DNA of 64,000 nt from Cycas panzhihuaensis (taxonomy: Eukaryota; Cycadophyta). The position numbers and the translations under genes are program-made. The first letter of the stretch is position 1. Each line of letters begins with the position of its first letter. Below the pieces are notes generated by a model, which did not search any database, had not been told where the DNA came from, and saw only the letters and a list, made by a program, of their open reading frames with translations. Where the stretch lies: contig CM041465.1 of assembly GCA_023213395.1 (NCBI GenBank), positions 184,643,741-184,707,740 of the forward strand, given 5' to 3'. Positions 38,421-50,479 of the stretch are shown here, piece by piece.

Positions 38421-38529
38421 GCAAATTTAGGAGCAAGGGAGGTATCTCCCTTTAGATAAGTAAGAAATGAGCCTATTGTATAACTTAGAGGAAGTCCTGA
38501 CGAAGGAAGAATTTTTTTGAAAATAAAAG

Positions 38530-40150
38530 TCGAGAGTATTATGGCTAGCAGAGGGAGACAAAAATACAAAATTCTTCCACATGATAACCGTAAAACATAG
38601 AGCCTGCAAACATATTAAATCTCTGATAAATAACCTTAGGGAGATAATATCAGGTCAAGAGTCCATTAAGGGTGCAGTAGTGGAGTGCTTCATGGAACTA
38701 TACAAGGAACCAGGATGTGTTGATGAGACAACTAGAAGGGAGGTTCTAGCCTTGATCCCAAATTTGGTTAGAAGGCCTATGAACAGAATTCTGGAAGCCC
38801 CCTTTTCACCAGATGAGGTAAGAAAATATATTTTCGGTATGAAGAAGGAAAAAGCCCTGGGTTGGATGGCTTCCCCCTAGGGTTCTACCAGGAATATTGG
38901 GATATCACAAAGGATGACTTTCTCAAAGCTGTTATGGAATTTCATGAGAATGGTAGGATCCACGGTGAATGGTAAGCCACTTTCCTGGTTCTTATTTGGA
39001 AGAAAGGTGATGCCAAGAGAATTTACGATTATAGACCTATCAGCCTATGCAACATAAAACATAAAATTTTAGTTAATATTCTCATGAATAAGATGAAAGA
39101 TGTTCTTCCATCGATCATAGGTCAGAATCAGGATGGGTTTGTGAAGGGAAGACAAATTTTGGGTGGGATAATCGTGGTCCATGAAATAATTTATTCGACT
39201 ACTTAAAGGAAGGACCCTGGGATGATTGCTAAGATTTATCTATTAAAGGCCTATGATAGGGTCTTGTGGGGGTGTTTATTGGATTTTATTAGTGCATTTG
39301 GCTTTGGGAATTGCTGGAGATCTTGGATTGAGAGTTGTATCACTAACCCCAGATTTTTGGTGATCATAAATGGTTCTTCTTCTATTTTTTTCTGGGCTAT
39401 AGAGGCCTAAGATAAGGGGACCCTTTGGCTTCTTATATGTTCATCATCTTGGCAAAGATGATTAGTAGGTCCATATAGGATGCTAGGTTATCTGGAAAGA
39501 TCAAGGGCTTAAGGCCCACGTCGAGGATCGACAATGTTGTTCATCATTATTTCATGGATGATAACATTTTGTTAGGTAAGGTAGTTATAAAGGAAGATAG
39601 AGCTATAAAAACTCAATTGACAAGACTCAAGATAATGATGAACCAAAAGATAAACTTGGATAAGAGTAACATCTTCTTTCTGAACACTTTGGAGAGGACC
39701 CATAGAGCCATTAGCAGGATCCTAGAAATGCACATCAGGTCACTGCCTACTACATATCTTGACATACCTCTGTTTTTAGGTAAAATGGAGAAGGACCTAT
39801 GGAATCCCATTATTAGTAGGACCCAGAGGAAGTTAGTGGGATGGAAATGAGCCTTATTGAGTCAAGCTAGAAAACTTCAACTTCTAGTGGCCTCTCTTTA
39901 GAGCATCCCAACATACATGATGTCCTTATTCATGTGCTCTATGAAGGTCAAAAGCACCCTTAAATCTATCCAAAAAAGATTTTTATGGTCTAAGGTTGAG
40001 GATAGCGAGAGATTTTATTTAGTATCTTGGGATAAAGTGTGCCTCCTTAAAAGGGTAGGAGGTCTGAATGTTAAGGATATAACTTGTTTTAATAGAGCTT
40101 TGGTAGCCAAATTGGGATGGAGTCCTACTATCAAGGAGGGCAGGCTCTAG
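38530..40150 (+). pseudogene. LINE ORF2 reverse transcriptase, broken
   Basis: Blocks in order are EGDKNTKFFHMITVKHRACK, FGMKKEKALGWMASP, FLVLIWKKGD, DYRPISLCNIKHKILVNILM, NQDGFVKGRQILGGIIVVHE, KIYLLKAYDRVLWG, FMDDNILLGK and, after the palm, SIFFLNTL and LPTTYLDIPLFLGK. These are the L1-type RT motifs. The first motif-A residue, normally Asp, is Tyr, while the FxDD box keeps both Asp. Stops at 38,878 and 39,410 and frame changes separate three open pieces. RT performs target-primed reverse transcription. Confidence 0.85.
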
Positions 40151-41165
40151 TGTAAGATAGTTGATCACAAATACCTCAAGGATAAGTAATATCTAAAGCA
40201 CACTAATCTAAGGCTCCAAGGGTCTACTATCTAGAGGAGTTTGGAGTATGTGAGGAAGATGCTAGTGAGGGGATCCTAGTGGTATTTAGGGGATGGAAAC
40301 ACTATCGATTTTTGGGTGGACACCTGGCATGGTAAATCATAATTGAATAAGAGGCCTACTCTAGCCCCTCTACAAACTATTTATGAAAGCCTTTATAGAG
40401 TGAAGGTGAAAGACTACTGGGAGATCAGGGATGGTAAGAAGAAATGGAAATGTTTCAAAGATTTGCCCCTTGCTCAGGAGGTTGAGCAACATATTGTTGA
40501 TCTTAAGAAGGAGAAGATGATGCTCTAATTTGGCCTAGATCTCCCTCTGACTCATACACAGTTAAATCTAAGTACCTTTTCTTAATGACTGAGAAAGGTA
40601 TCACTGAAAATAAACTCTTGGGGAGTATATGGAAGTTGGGGTTACTACTCAAGATTGCTATTTTTTAGTGGCTTTGACTTAAGAACAAGATTCTTACTTT
40701 AGAGAATCTCAGGAAGAGAGGCTTCTTACTGTCAAGTAGATGCACCCTCTGCTATTGGGAGGAGGAAACTTTGGATCATATTTTCCTTTACTGTTCCTAC
40801 TCTAAGGAGGTTTGGGCTAAGCTATGGAATTCTTTTGGGGTATCCTAGACCCTCTCCAAAATGGTCAAGGACCTAGTTGTGGCCTGGGCTTGTCCCTTTA
40901 AATGTAGGACATTGTGCTCCATGTGGGTAACTTCCCTTACCACACTCTTGTGGAACATATCAAAAGAGAGAAACAAGCATATCTTTTAGGATAAAAAAAT
41001 GAATGAATCTAAACTTTTCAAGATTATTAGGGCTTCCATGAAGGAGACTTCAATGGTAAAAGATGAGGACTTCATATCCCCTAAGGATAGGATAGTTTTT
41101 ACAAACTGGGGCATTGAAAATATCAAGCTTAAACCGATGGGGGTTAGGCATGGTAGTTAGATCCC
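40151..41165 (+). pseudogene. LINE ORF2 linker and zinc-binding region
   Basis: Between RT and RNase H the frame is strongly broken. Open pieces (40343-40528) read WEIRDGKKKWKCFKDLPLA, and the later part preserves a Trp/Cys-rich segment expected for the zf-RVT region of plant LINEs, in changing frames. Confidence 0.55.
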
Positions 41166-41169
41166 TTCC

Positions 41170-41553
41170 CTGCATGATTGGGTCAAGGTAAACTTTGATG
41201 GAGTATCAAAAGGTAATCTTAGTGAGGCTGGGGGAGGTGGGGTCTGTAGGGATGGTGAAGGTAAAATCATATGGGCCTTTACTGAATACTATGGCACCTG
41301 GGCCAATCATAAGGCAGAGATTCAAGCTATGTGCACAGCTGTGGACTCGGTAATTAGAGTGGGGAATCCAAGAATTATTATGAAAGGGGACTCATTGATG
41401 GTGATAAAATTTCTCAAGGGGAAAGTAGAGCCTAACAAGAAGCACCATGCTATAATTGATGATGTAAAGTTAATGCTTAGTAGGATAGAAAAGGTCCAGC
41501 TGAACCACACTTATAGAGAAGGGAATGGGGTTGGGGATCAACTTGCTAACTAA
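41170..41553 (+). pseudogene. LINE C-terminal RNase H
   Basis: The plus strand reads VKVNFDGVSKGN, GGGVCRDGEGKII, NHKAEIQAMCTAV, IIMKGDSLMVIKFLKGK and HTYREGNGVGDQLAN then TAA. The four acidic positions of RNase H (Asp in FDG, Glu in AEIQ, Asp in GDS, Asp in GDQLAN) are all present, as is the His before REGN. Plant L1 elements often carry this domain at the end of ORF2. It is the best-kept part of this LINE. It would remove RNA from the RNA-DNA hybrid. Confidence 0.9.
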
Positions 41554-41785
41554 GGGGTTCAGTTAAGAAGAAATGAGTTTTGGAAGGATGATTTTCCTGA
41601 GGAATAGGGGTCTGGTTAGAAAGGACTTAGGGTGTTCCAGGTCCAGGTGACATAGTTTTGTTTAACTAGGTCGTGGGCTTGTCACAACTGATATTTGTAG
41701 CCTTCTAGTAGACTTTGTAAGGGGTTGGGGACCTATTTAAAACCCCACATTTATTTAAACCATATCAAAAAAAAAATTACAACCA

Positions 41786-43665
41786 TTACACTATGATTTA
41801 CATCTGCATCGATAAGCACTATGCCCCCCTTTGGGAAGGGATATTTATTAGTTATCCTAGATTATGCAATAACTCTTTAAAGGTCTTTTTAAGTAGAACT
41901 AGGTAGTGAATCTATTTGAGCAATCTAGTTGGTTCCACTTATCAACACTTGTATGCTAAACTATTTGTAAATAAATGTTTCTTATATTCAAATATTTATA
42001 TATGCTTATAATATGTTGTAGATAATTATTTTGTTAAAATAATTATGAGATATATTATAGTCTACTTAAACTAGTCATATTTATTTGAAAAAATATTCCA
42101 TTGTGCTTGTACACTATGTTTAGATCTTCTATAATTTAAGTTAGGGCAATAAGCACGTGCCTTTATTAGGGAACTCATGATGGTTCTAGTTGATACCAAT
42201 AGAGAAGGTTCATAGATTATGGACCCATTGAGATCTAGTTGTGACAATATAATAATACAAAACACCTAAGTAAATAAAAATTTATGAGATAAATAAGTAA
42301 CACTTAGCTATGAGAGTTATAAGGACTAGCAAGGAGTTATATAACTCACACATGTGAGTGATCATATGAATAATAACTCTCTTAGGGAATTAACTCCTAT
42401 ATCTTACAAATTTATATTATTAACCCCCTTATGATCCTCATTAGGAGTTATAATATTGAATCATGATCAAATACATTAATGAAGTAAATATTAACTCTTT
42501 AACACCCCTTATTAATATTTACTTTATTATTTAAAATTTATCATGCTTTATTCTTTAATGAGAATTCTAGTCAATTAGCCATCAATGTGTTAACTACTAT
42601 AACTTATTTTACACCTATTATCGGTAACATTCAATACTAAGAACACTTCTTATATGATACTAATATACCATTAATCATGCTATCATAGTTGTTCTTCCAC
42701 TTATACATTATACTCTTAAACATGTTTGTTGATGTTTATACAAAGGAACAACCATCTACTAAAACACATAGGTGACAAGTTGTTATATCCACTAGTCTTC
42801 TAATAAGCCCCTTATATACATGATTCATTATCATCTACTCAAACTTCATTTGAGACTTTTTATTAACCCTTCCACATCATTTAAGATGACATGCATGTAA
42901 ATAGCATAATAAATTATTACTACATTGAGGCAAGGAGTTCTCTAATATGATGTAATTCTTGCAACTATCCATCCACTTAGGTATACTCTTGAAATATGCT
43001 ATTTTCATGGTTCTACAAGGGAAATTCAAAGGCAATAAGGTTACAAATAATATATTGAATACAAAAATAAGAGTCCTAGTTAAAAAACTAAACTATAATT
43101 TGCTTTTACTTATAGAGAAAAATATCACTATCAAGCATAATCATAGTTACCACACCTATATTTAAATCACAATTTATTGTGCCAAAAACATAGGGCTTAT
43201 AGGCTTACAAAGGCTTTGAGGCACTAATATAGAAACAATGACTTAATCTAAAAATTTTGATGCATTATACATTGCCAACCTATTATAGCAATTATAGGTG
43301 GACATTGTCACCAAACTCTTTAAAGAGTCATCACCTATAACTTCAGGATGGCCATTCCCACCTTCCTATAGGAAAATATTGATGTGATAGCCTAGTTTCA
43401 ATATTACCCCTATAGTGGGTTGAGCCCTTATACTAGTTAAATTTCTATTTTTATTTCTTCCACAAAATCAACCCTCTAATTCTTTGAATCATTAGTTGAA
43501 AATTTTATAGCTTTATTTAGGTGGCATGCATTATGTGACTACTCAATCAAACATCCTTTATTTATATTCATTTTATTTTTATTTTTAACTTATAAAATAT
43601 CAACTAAGATATAAGCTTAATTTTACACTAGGGCATATGGTGAATTTAGGTGAAAATTGAGGGTA
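41786..43665. other. No gene recognised
   Basis: AT-rich DNA between the LINE and element B, with only short ORFs on both strands (for example 42,959-43,165) that resemble no protein known to me. Confidence 0.4.
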
Positions 43666-43670
43666 GGTTT

Positions 43671-43897
43671 TATTGGAACATTAATAATGCACATTTGTTT
43701 TGTCCCATATGCAAGTGAGTCCTACTCTCACTATCATGACATGTAATATAAATACACAACATAGTGTATCCTATGTATATCTATTATAAGGATACTTTAT
43801 TAATACAATTTGAGGTACCTTGAGGGTACCATTCAATCCTAGAGGTGTTTGTTTCTATTTGTGAAAATTATATTATTGCAGGGTTGAATTTCTAATA
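43671..43897 (+). repeat. Element B 5' LTR
   Basis: A direct repeat of 46,982-47,207. It starts TATTGGAACA (first dinucleotide mutated) and ends CTAATA. Confidence 0.88.
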
Positions 43898-43909
43898 TGG
43901 TATCAAAGC
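43898..43909 (+). other. Element B primer-binding site
   Basis: TGGTATCAAAGC lies directly after the LTR, one base off the initiator Met tRNA complement. Confidence 0.85.
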
Positions 43910-43933
43910 TAAGGTAAAGCCAGGTTGAATGAG

Positions 43934-44041
43934 GTGTTGGTTGATAAAACCCTAATTATGTTATACGATGTGTTGGTTGATAAAACCCTAATTATGTTGC
44001 ACAATGTGTTGGTTAATAAAACCCCAATTCTAGTATTTGAA
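43934..44041 (+). repeat. 36-bp tandem repeat, three units
   Basis: Units begin at 43,934, 43,970 and 44,006 with GTGTTGGTTGATAAAACCC or a one- or two-base variant. Unit 3 is the most diverged. The array begins 24 bp after the primer-binding site. Confidence 0.85.
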
Positions 44042-45851
44042 GAGGTATTATCAAGGGTTAAAAGCATATTCAAGAGAATAAACATTGAAATTTCTAAAAA
44101 GTAATGGAAAAATTAAGATAAAATGGCTCATTCTATAAATTTTGAGTGGTTGCACTATAGATTTTAGTGTGAAAGTATAAAAATTACAGTAGAATTAATT
44201 TCGGCTTATTTTTTTTGTCACTGTATTTTTGGGACAGATCTGCAACCTCAACTTCAAAGAGCCATAACTTTGGCTACAAGTATCCAAATGACCTCAATTT
44301 TTTTCTAATTTTGTACATTTTTAAATTTAATTTCTAATGGAAGTAGTTTAAGGTTTATTAGAGTTTAGAGTAAAAAGTTATTAGTAGTTTATTAGAAGGT
44401 ATTATTATAGTTCCTAGAAACCCTAACTGTGAAATTCTTAAAAGGGGCATAACTTTTGATCTAGATATCATAATTCAATTTCGTTTGAACCATTGGAATC
44501 ATATTTCAGAGGCTATAATTTCCATCCATATTTTATGTACTTTTGAGTTATATTTTTTTTTCTTTTCTAGAAAGTTTTTTTAGGAATTTAAGGGTTTCAT
44601 ATTATACTTTTCTTGGCCATAAAACTATTGCTATTGGGGCCCAATATATCTATTGTACATATATAGTATTGGAAAAGGGTGATACTTTTGGATGATGGTG
44701 TGAATGAGGTGATACTTATGGATATTGATGATGCATTTTTCATTTATTAAAAGGATATTATTTTGATAATGAAGTAAGCATGAGTTTGTTGTATGATGGT
44801 GATTTGTTGACAATATTCAAGGCATGGATATAGTGCTCTTTTATATGTATTTACATCATAAAGTTTATAAGCAAGAAATGGCATGATTAATGGGTGAGAT
44901 GAGGCAATTACAAGATTTCTTGTATGTAATTTACATGAGAAAATAAATTGGGTGATGGTGCAATATGAGGTGATTGTTTAAGGCTCTCTTGCATGTATTA
45001 TACATGGGAGAGTACCTTTTTTTTTATGATATTAAGTCATGTTGATGTGAATGTATTTGGCACTTTATTGATGATTTGGGGTGTATAATGGTAATTATTT
45101 AATGGCAATTTGAGTGCTTTCTTATTTGTGTTCGTATGAGAGAGCTATTGTGACGATGATATAGTATGCTGATGAAGCAATAGTGCATGTGTTTACATGA
45201 ATGAGTTAGATGGCATATGGCAGCTTAGTGCTTGGAATGTGATTTACTTGAAGGAACTTTATGGGCATGATAAGGCAAATTTGATGATAAGAAAAATGGT
45301 GATTTGAGGCAATGAGGTACTTGTTGCATGTGAAGTTACATGACAAGATTAGAAATTTGTTGGGCATGTTTTAGGCTAAGACTAGGCTTGTTTGATGATG
45401 TGTTCTTTTAATTAATTGAATGGGTAAAGAAGGATAAGTTTTGTTGAAGATACTTGAGTTGTAAGAAAGTAAACATTTTTTAGTAGTGTAGATCATTATA
45501 TGACTTATAAGGGTATGTTTTATTCATTGGTAATGTCATGGCATGAGTTATGTTTTGGGTAATTAATTAAAGTGTGTTATGTCTTAGTGATATAATGATA
45601 ACATATGGCATGTGTGATCATTGTGAAAGTTATGAGGCATTGATTTGATGATGAAGTGAGTGTTTTAGATTCTATGTGACTATTTGGCGATATGAGAAAT
45701 GGACAAGGTGATGATGTGATGATGAAGTCAATGATGTGAGGGACATGAGACATGAGAAAGTTTGTTGAGATTAGTTAATGGGTATATTACCAATGTTAGG
45801 TAAGTTTGTTGATTGAAGAAAGGGATATTGTTTAGAGGTACACTTACAATC
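44042..45851 (+). other. Element B leader, no gene
   Basis: About 1.8 kb, rich in T and G with many ATGATG/TGATGATG words, but with no sustained frame on either strand. Confidence 0.5.
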
Positions 45852-46970
45852 ATGGAGGAAAATAATGTGGTCATGTAGATTTATGAAACAAATGAATATT
45901 ACTTAAGGGATTCATTTCTTTTGATACCTAAGTGTAATGGAAAAGACTAGTTCTTTTAGATGATTAAAATGAGATGTTTCTCCATGGTTAGAGGTTTTTG
46001 GAAGCTTGTTATTGATGGATATGATATTAATAAGGATGAAGAAGAAAAGGAAATGCTTGAGAAGAAAGACAGAAAGACATTCATCATGATTCTTGTTGTA
46101 TTAAACAAGGCTGATCTTCCTTCTGCATATCATTTTATCATTCTTAAGATTCAACATGCAAGTACTGCTAACGAAGTGTGGGATTTTTTAAGGGATATAT
46201 TTGAACAAACTCTTGAAGAGATACAATGAATGATTGAAAAGATAATTAAGGTCGATGATGATTATGGTATAGGTACAACGAATGAAGAAAATATTATCAA
46301 CACTGATAAAACAATATATCAAGATGAAGAATATTTGAATACTGATGAAATTACTATTAAACATATGATTGAATGCATTGATGAGACTACAACTACTGAT
46401 GAAGATGTTGAAAGTGATAAATCGATAAAGGTTTATTTAGATGACACCATGATTTCAAGAGAAATTAAATATGAATTTGATGGTCCTATAGAAGATGAGT
46501 TTTAGATTGATTCAAGACTGAATTATGTTCCTTCTTTGAGTATTGATTCAAGTTAAATGAGTATGCAAATTAATCAAGATTCCACTTCAAAGGTTAAAGA
46601 AATCACTGTTGTATATGGTGATCAAGAGCTTATTCAGGATAATGATGACATGCAAGTTATATTTGAAGATGATTACTTACAAGATCTACATCAAAATTAG
46701 ACTAGACTAACCATAATGAATAATCAAGATTTGCACTTGCTAGAGCTGATACATCAACATCATCACTATAAGATTGAAGATGGAAATCAAGCTGAGGACA
46801 TCATCCTACAAAGGCATTAGTACATAATTGAAGATGAAAATCAAGTTAAAGACATCATTCTACAGTAAAGACATCACTATAAAATTGAAGGCAAGGATCA
46901 ATTTGAAGACATCACATTCAAGACATTTCTAAGAACAAGATGTTACAAATACAAATGACCCAAATATGCA
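45852..46970 (+). pseudogene. Element B Copia-type gag with acidic repeat tail
   Basis: From ATG 45,852 one frame runs about 370 codons to the purine tract, broken by roughly nine stops. The front half has FLLIPKCNGKD, MIKMRCFSMVRGFWKLVIDG, DRKTFIMILVVLNKADL and ILKIQHASTANEVWDFLRDI, the DUF4219/UBN2-type Copia gag core. From about 46,230 the protein turns Asp/Glu/Thr-rich with no zinc knuckle and no protease motif. Its end carries a 54-57 bp unit in three copies. The stop-free pieces are 45960-46229 and 46230-46505, which are in the same frame. It would have made a gag-like particle protein only. Confidence 0.7.
46761..46920 (+). repeat. 54-57 bp tandem repeat in gag tail, three units
   Basis: Units start near 46,761, 46,815 and 46,872. 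Their translations share the pattern HHYKIEDGNQAEDIILQ: unit 1 reads exactly that, unit 2 YIIEDENQVKDIILQ, unit 3 HHYKIEGKDQFEDI. The repeat keeps the frame. Confidence 0.75.
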
Positions 46971-46972
46971 TT

Positions 46973-46981
46973 AAGGGGGAG
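46973..46981 (+). other. Element B polypurine tract
   Basis: AAGGGGGAG lies directly before the 3' LTR. Confidence 0.85.
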
Positions 46982-47207
46982 TGTTGTAATATTAGTAATG
47001 CACATTTGTTTTGTCCCACATGTAACTGGGTCCCACTCTCACTATCATGACATGTAATATAAATATGTAACATAGTGTATCATATGTATATCTATTGTAA
47101 GGATATTTTGTTAATACAATTTGAGGTACCTTAAGGGTACCGTCCAATCCTGGAGGTGTTTATTTCTGTTTGTGAATATTATCTTATTGTAGGTTTAATT
47201 TCCAATA
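46982..47207 (+). repeat. Element B 3' LTR
   Basis: Starts TGTTGTAATA and ends CCAATA; TSD GGTTT follows at 47,208-47,212. Confidence 0.9.
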
Positions 47208-47212
47208 GGTTT

Positions 47213-47993
47213 CTTATATTAATAATTGACCTCCTTATTATTATCAAAGTACCAATCCCTTTTTCTTGTTCTTGAGTTTGGTTTTTCTATATGTAATCAT
47301 TGTATTAGTTATCTTTGTGGCCCTTATAATTTCTTTAAATACTCTTTTATTAATACCTTTTATTTTCCTACCATGAATTAATGATATATTCATAAACCTT
47401 AAAATGTATTGAAGTATCTCACCATCTCTAAAATTTGCATTATCTTAGTTTCCCAAGCTATAATCCTCTTGAAGCCCATTTTATATTGATAATTAGTTAG
47501 CAATATATAATAGAGTTTTAGAAAGGGAGTTATCAAATATTGAATATTCCTAAATAATATTTTAGCTTAAATTTTTATTTAAAGAGCTATAGGTAAACAT
47601 AAAATAAAAAAAAAAGAACATTTTATCTAAATGTTTATATAACTTTAATCTAAAGTAGAAATTAAACCTATGATATATTAAAAAGTATTTTAGAGAATAT
47701 TTAAAATAATATTCTAATTTTACTAAGACTAAAGTTGGAAGAAACCAAAATTTTAGAGCTACTACAACTTCTTTCTAGCCCTACATAAATGTGCATGATA
47801 TGCAATTTTACTAGTGGTGAGTCAATGGGCTTCTTATGGCTATAAAAAGGGTAAGAAGTAAGAGCAAAAACTCAAGCTGTTTATTAAAATCTAGCTATGA
47901 ATATATCAAAATCAAAGGCCACTATAAAATGAAAAGTTAGGAGTCAAACAAAAAATAAATAAGTTGATTCTTCAATCCTATAAGAAAGTAAGG
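47213..47993. other. No gene recognised
   Basis: AT-rich DNA between element B and the chromovirus; no frame or repeat was assigned. Confidence 0.4.
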
Positions 47994-48275
47994 ATGCAAT
48001 GAGCCCAAACTAAAATGAAAATAAAATTGAATTATAGCAAAATCATCCTCATCCCTAATAATACCAAGAGGAATAACTTCTAAATCAAAACAAGCTCATG
48101 ATTACAGGGTCTAATGGGTAATAATTTATATAGTAGATTACTTAGATTATTTTAATCATATTTAATTCCATTTAAAGTTAATATTTTTGCTTGAGTTCTG
48201 TGAATACAACCTTATTTTAATCCATTGTTACTTCTATTTAAAGTCAATATTTTCTTAAGTTGCAAAAATGTAACA
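47994..48275 (-). repeat. Chromovirus 3' LTR
   Basis: Shares with 52,893-53,200 several runs, including CAAGAGGAATAACTTC-like and TTTTAATCCATT stretches. On the minus strand it begins TGTTACA. A purine tract (AAGGGAAGGCA) abuts it at 48,276-48,288. Confidence 0.65.
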
Positions 48276-48335
48276 TGCCTTCCCTTATTAAGAAAAAAGC
48301 TTTGCCCATAAAGCTTAGAGTAGTTGTCAGTAAAA

Positions 48336-48700
48336 TCTTAAGACTTTTATGTTGTATTTTATGTCGATAAGCCTTTTCATTTGACCAGGTATTCATTTAT
48401 TACTTGATATCCGAGTTGTCTTTATTGTATTTTGATAGTACTCCAAGGTTCTATTATAACCTTAATTTCTTCATCTGTGATTGGAAACTCATTAGTAGGA
48501 CTAGAATTAGGGCCTACCCTTTTCTTTAGATTAGAAATATAGAAGACATTATGAATCCTACTTTAAGGTGGTAGGTTAAGGGCATATGCTACTTCTCCTA
48601 TCTTTATTTAAATTTGGTAAGGCCCATAAAATCATGGCATGAATTTAAAATTTCCTTGTTATTGTAACAATGCTTAGTTGTAGGGTTGTACTTATATGTA
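48336..48700 (-). pseudogene. Chromovirus GPY/F module and chromodomain
   Basis: The minus strand reads FDIRD, VYIQVQPYN, FYGPYQI, KIGEVAYALNLPP, RIHNVFYISNLKKRVGP, then after a spacer GYQVINEYLVK, a stop where Trp belongs, and KGLST. The first blocks are the GPY/F part of integrase; the last is a chromodomain of the chromovirus type. The stop within the aromatic cage motif and others make it non-functional. It lies directly before the 3' LTR, as in other chromoviruses. Confidence 0.8.
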
Positions 48701-48849
48701 TACCTAATCTCTAATATCAAAAGAGCACTCTTCTCTATTTTGATTTACTTATTGTTTCATCCTATTTCTTTCATTTTCATTAAGTATTCTTCAATTCCTT
48801 AAATATCTACTTTGTCTATTAGATTAGTTCTTAGGCAATAGGTTTTCAA

Positions 48850-49450
48850 ATTGCTTCTTGAATATAGTCAATTACTCTATGTAGTTGGTATCCATATAGT
48901 ACCATAAATGAAGGCATTTAGATTGTTGTATGATAAGTTATGTTATATTAATATTCTTCAAGATGGATCCAGTTTACCCACTTAGTCTAGTTTTCCCTTA
49001 AAAAAATAACATACATTTTCAAACACTTGTTAACTACTTAAAAATTTCCATCTATTTGAGGATGGTATATGGTGCTTATGGTAAGTTTTATTATTGCTAA
49101 TCTAAAAAGCTCCTTCCATAAGTTGTTGATAAACTTAGGATCTCTATCAGATATAATCTTATTGGAGAACTTGTAAAGCTTATAGATGTTATTTATAAAT
49201 AACTCTACTACTTAAAGAGTATTAAAGGCAAAATACATAGGTATAAAGCATCCATATTTTATAAGGCAATCCATTATTACAAAATTGGTATCCTTCCCTT
49301 TTAACTTAGGTAGGCTACTAATAAAATCTATTAAAATCTCTTCCCATTTTTTATGTGGAATTAGAAGAGGTTCTAATAATCTAAGATGTTGGGTGCATTC
49401 AAATTTTTGTCTTTAACATGTCTTACATTCCACCATAAGTCTTTATATGT
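48850..49450 (-). pseudogene. Chromovirus integrase core
   Basis: The minus strand reads IDFISSLPKLKGKDTNFVIM, CLIKYGCFIPMYF, KIISDRDPKFINNLWKELF and, later, STIYHPQIDG. These are the first catalytic Asp (IDFI), the second (SDRDP) and the segment leading to the third catalytic residue. Stops break the frame in several places. Confidence 0.78.
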
Positions 49451-49639
49451 CTTCCTTTATTCCCTTCTTAAAAAAAAAACTTCTCATCCTTTTATAAGTT
49501 TAACAATGATATGTACCTTGGTTAGATTAATCTTTGCCTCTTCTTGAGATATTATGTGCTTTAAGTAGTGTGATATTTCCCTCCTAGAGCAACATTTAAA
49601 TCTCTTTGTATAGAATTTATTAGTGCATAACATTAATGA

Positions 49640-50360
49640 CACTAATTCTACTTGTTGGAGATGTTCCTCCCATGTCTTGATATAGATTAGAATGTCGTCA
49701 AAGAAAGCTATGGTTAAGATCCTTAAAAATATATGAATGCCTAATTCATTATTTATTAGAACATAGTTGGTGCAATAGTAAGGCCAAAAGGCATAACCTT
49801 AAATTTAAATAATCCCTGACATATTTAAAAGGTTATTTTCTCTATATCTTGTGAACATAGTAGAATCTACTAATATCCTAAACAAATATTAATTTTAGAA
49901 ATTAAGTAGCTCCATATAACTCATAAATTATATCATCTATATAAGGTGTCAAATATTTATTTTTAATCGTTATCTTATTTAGTGCTCAATAGTCTATGCA
50001 CATTTAAAAAGATCCATCATTCATCTTGATTAGGACTATTGATGCAATGCATGGGTTTTTGTCGATAGTTATTACTCCATTATCTATGTGCTCTTGAGTT
50101 AATCTCTTAGTCTTAGTTTTTTATGTATGTTTGTATCATTAGGTCTTGATTATTATGGGCCCTCTTCCTGGCTTAATCTCAATGATATTTTCCATACTTC
50201 TACTAGGTGGCCAGGTGTTTAGTAATTTATGGAATACCTTTGAGTGCCTCTCTAATACTTTGTTTAGTTACTCTTGTTACTGGGTCTCTAGCAACTCTTC
50301 TTTCTTTTCTCTTTGTGTAGTGAAGATCCTTGCTATAAACCCTACTTGACCTTTTTTGTA
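49640..50360 (-). pseudogene. Chromovirus reverse transcriptase
   Basis: N-terminal blocks KVLERHSKVFHKLL and IEIKPGRGPIIIKT are followed by ASIVLIKMNDGSF, MCIDY, ALNKITIKNKYLTPYIDDI and LFKFKVMPFGLT: the fingers and palm of a Ty3/gypsy RT. The YVDD region is too decayed to read. Multiple stops are present. Confidence 0.75.
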
Positions 50361-50479
50361 GTAATTTATTCTTTTTTATGCAAGAATAAAGGATGATTTT
50401 AGAATCTTAATCCCTAAAATTTAATGCAACTCCTTATTCATATGGAATCAAGTGAAGTTTTCATTATGGTTAAGTCCAT

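Larger units (their letters stand above)
35498..41774 (+). mobile_element. L1-type LINE, essentially full length
   Basis: An 11-bp duplication AATTACAACCA lies at 35,487-35,497 and again at 41,775-41,785, right after a short poly(A) run (about 41,767-41,776). Between them is 6.3 kb with ORF1, then endonuclease, reverse transcriptase and RNase H in the order of plant L1 LINEs. The first 640 bp form a GC-richer 5' UTR. All open frames are broken by stops and shifts. The last few A residues may belong to the tail instead of the duplication. Confidence 0.9.
43671..47207 (+). mobile_element. Element B: gag-only LTR retrotransposon
   Basis: LTRs of 227 bp (43,671-43,897) and 226 bp (46,982-47,207) are flanked by GGTTT at 43,666-43,670 and 47,208-47,212. 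A primer-binding site and a purine tract are in the normal places for a plus-strand element. The total is 3.5 kb. Inside are a 36-bp triplicate, about 1.8 kb of leader and one Copia-type gag frame that reaches the purine tract. No protease, integrase or RT was seen. The LTR ends are TG...TA, with the 5' copy mutated at its start. Confidence 0.9.

Noticed and set aside
43934-44041. Regular 36-bp repeats looked CRISPR-like in period
   Set aside because: Units are directly adjacent without unique spacers, in a plant LTR element leader; a tandem repeat, not a CRISPR array.
50146-50349. 67-codon plus-strand ORF with a hydrophobic profile
   Set aside because: Antisense shadow of the chromovirus RT N-terminal region.
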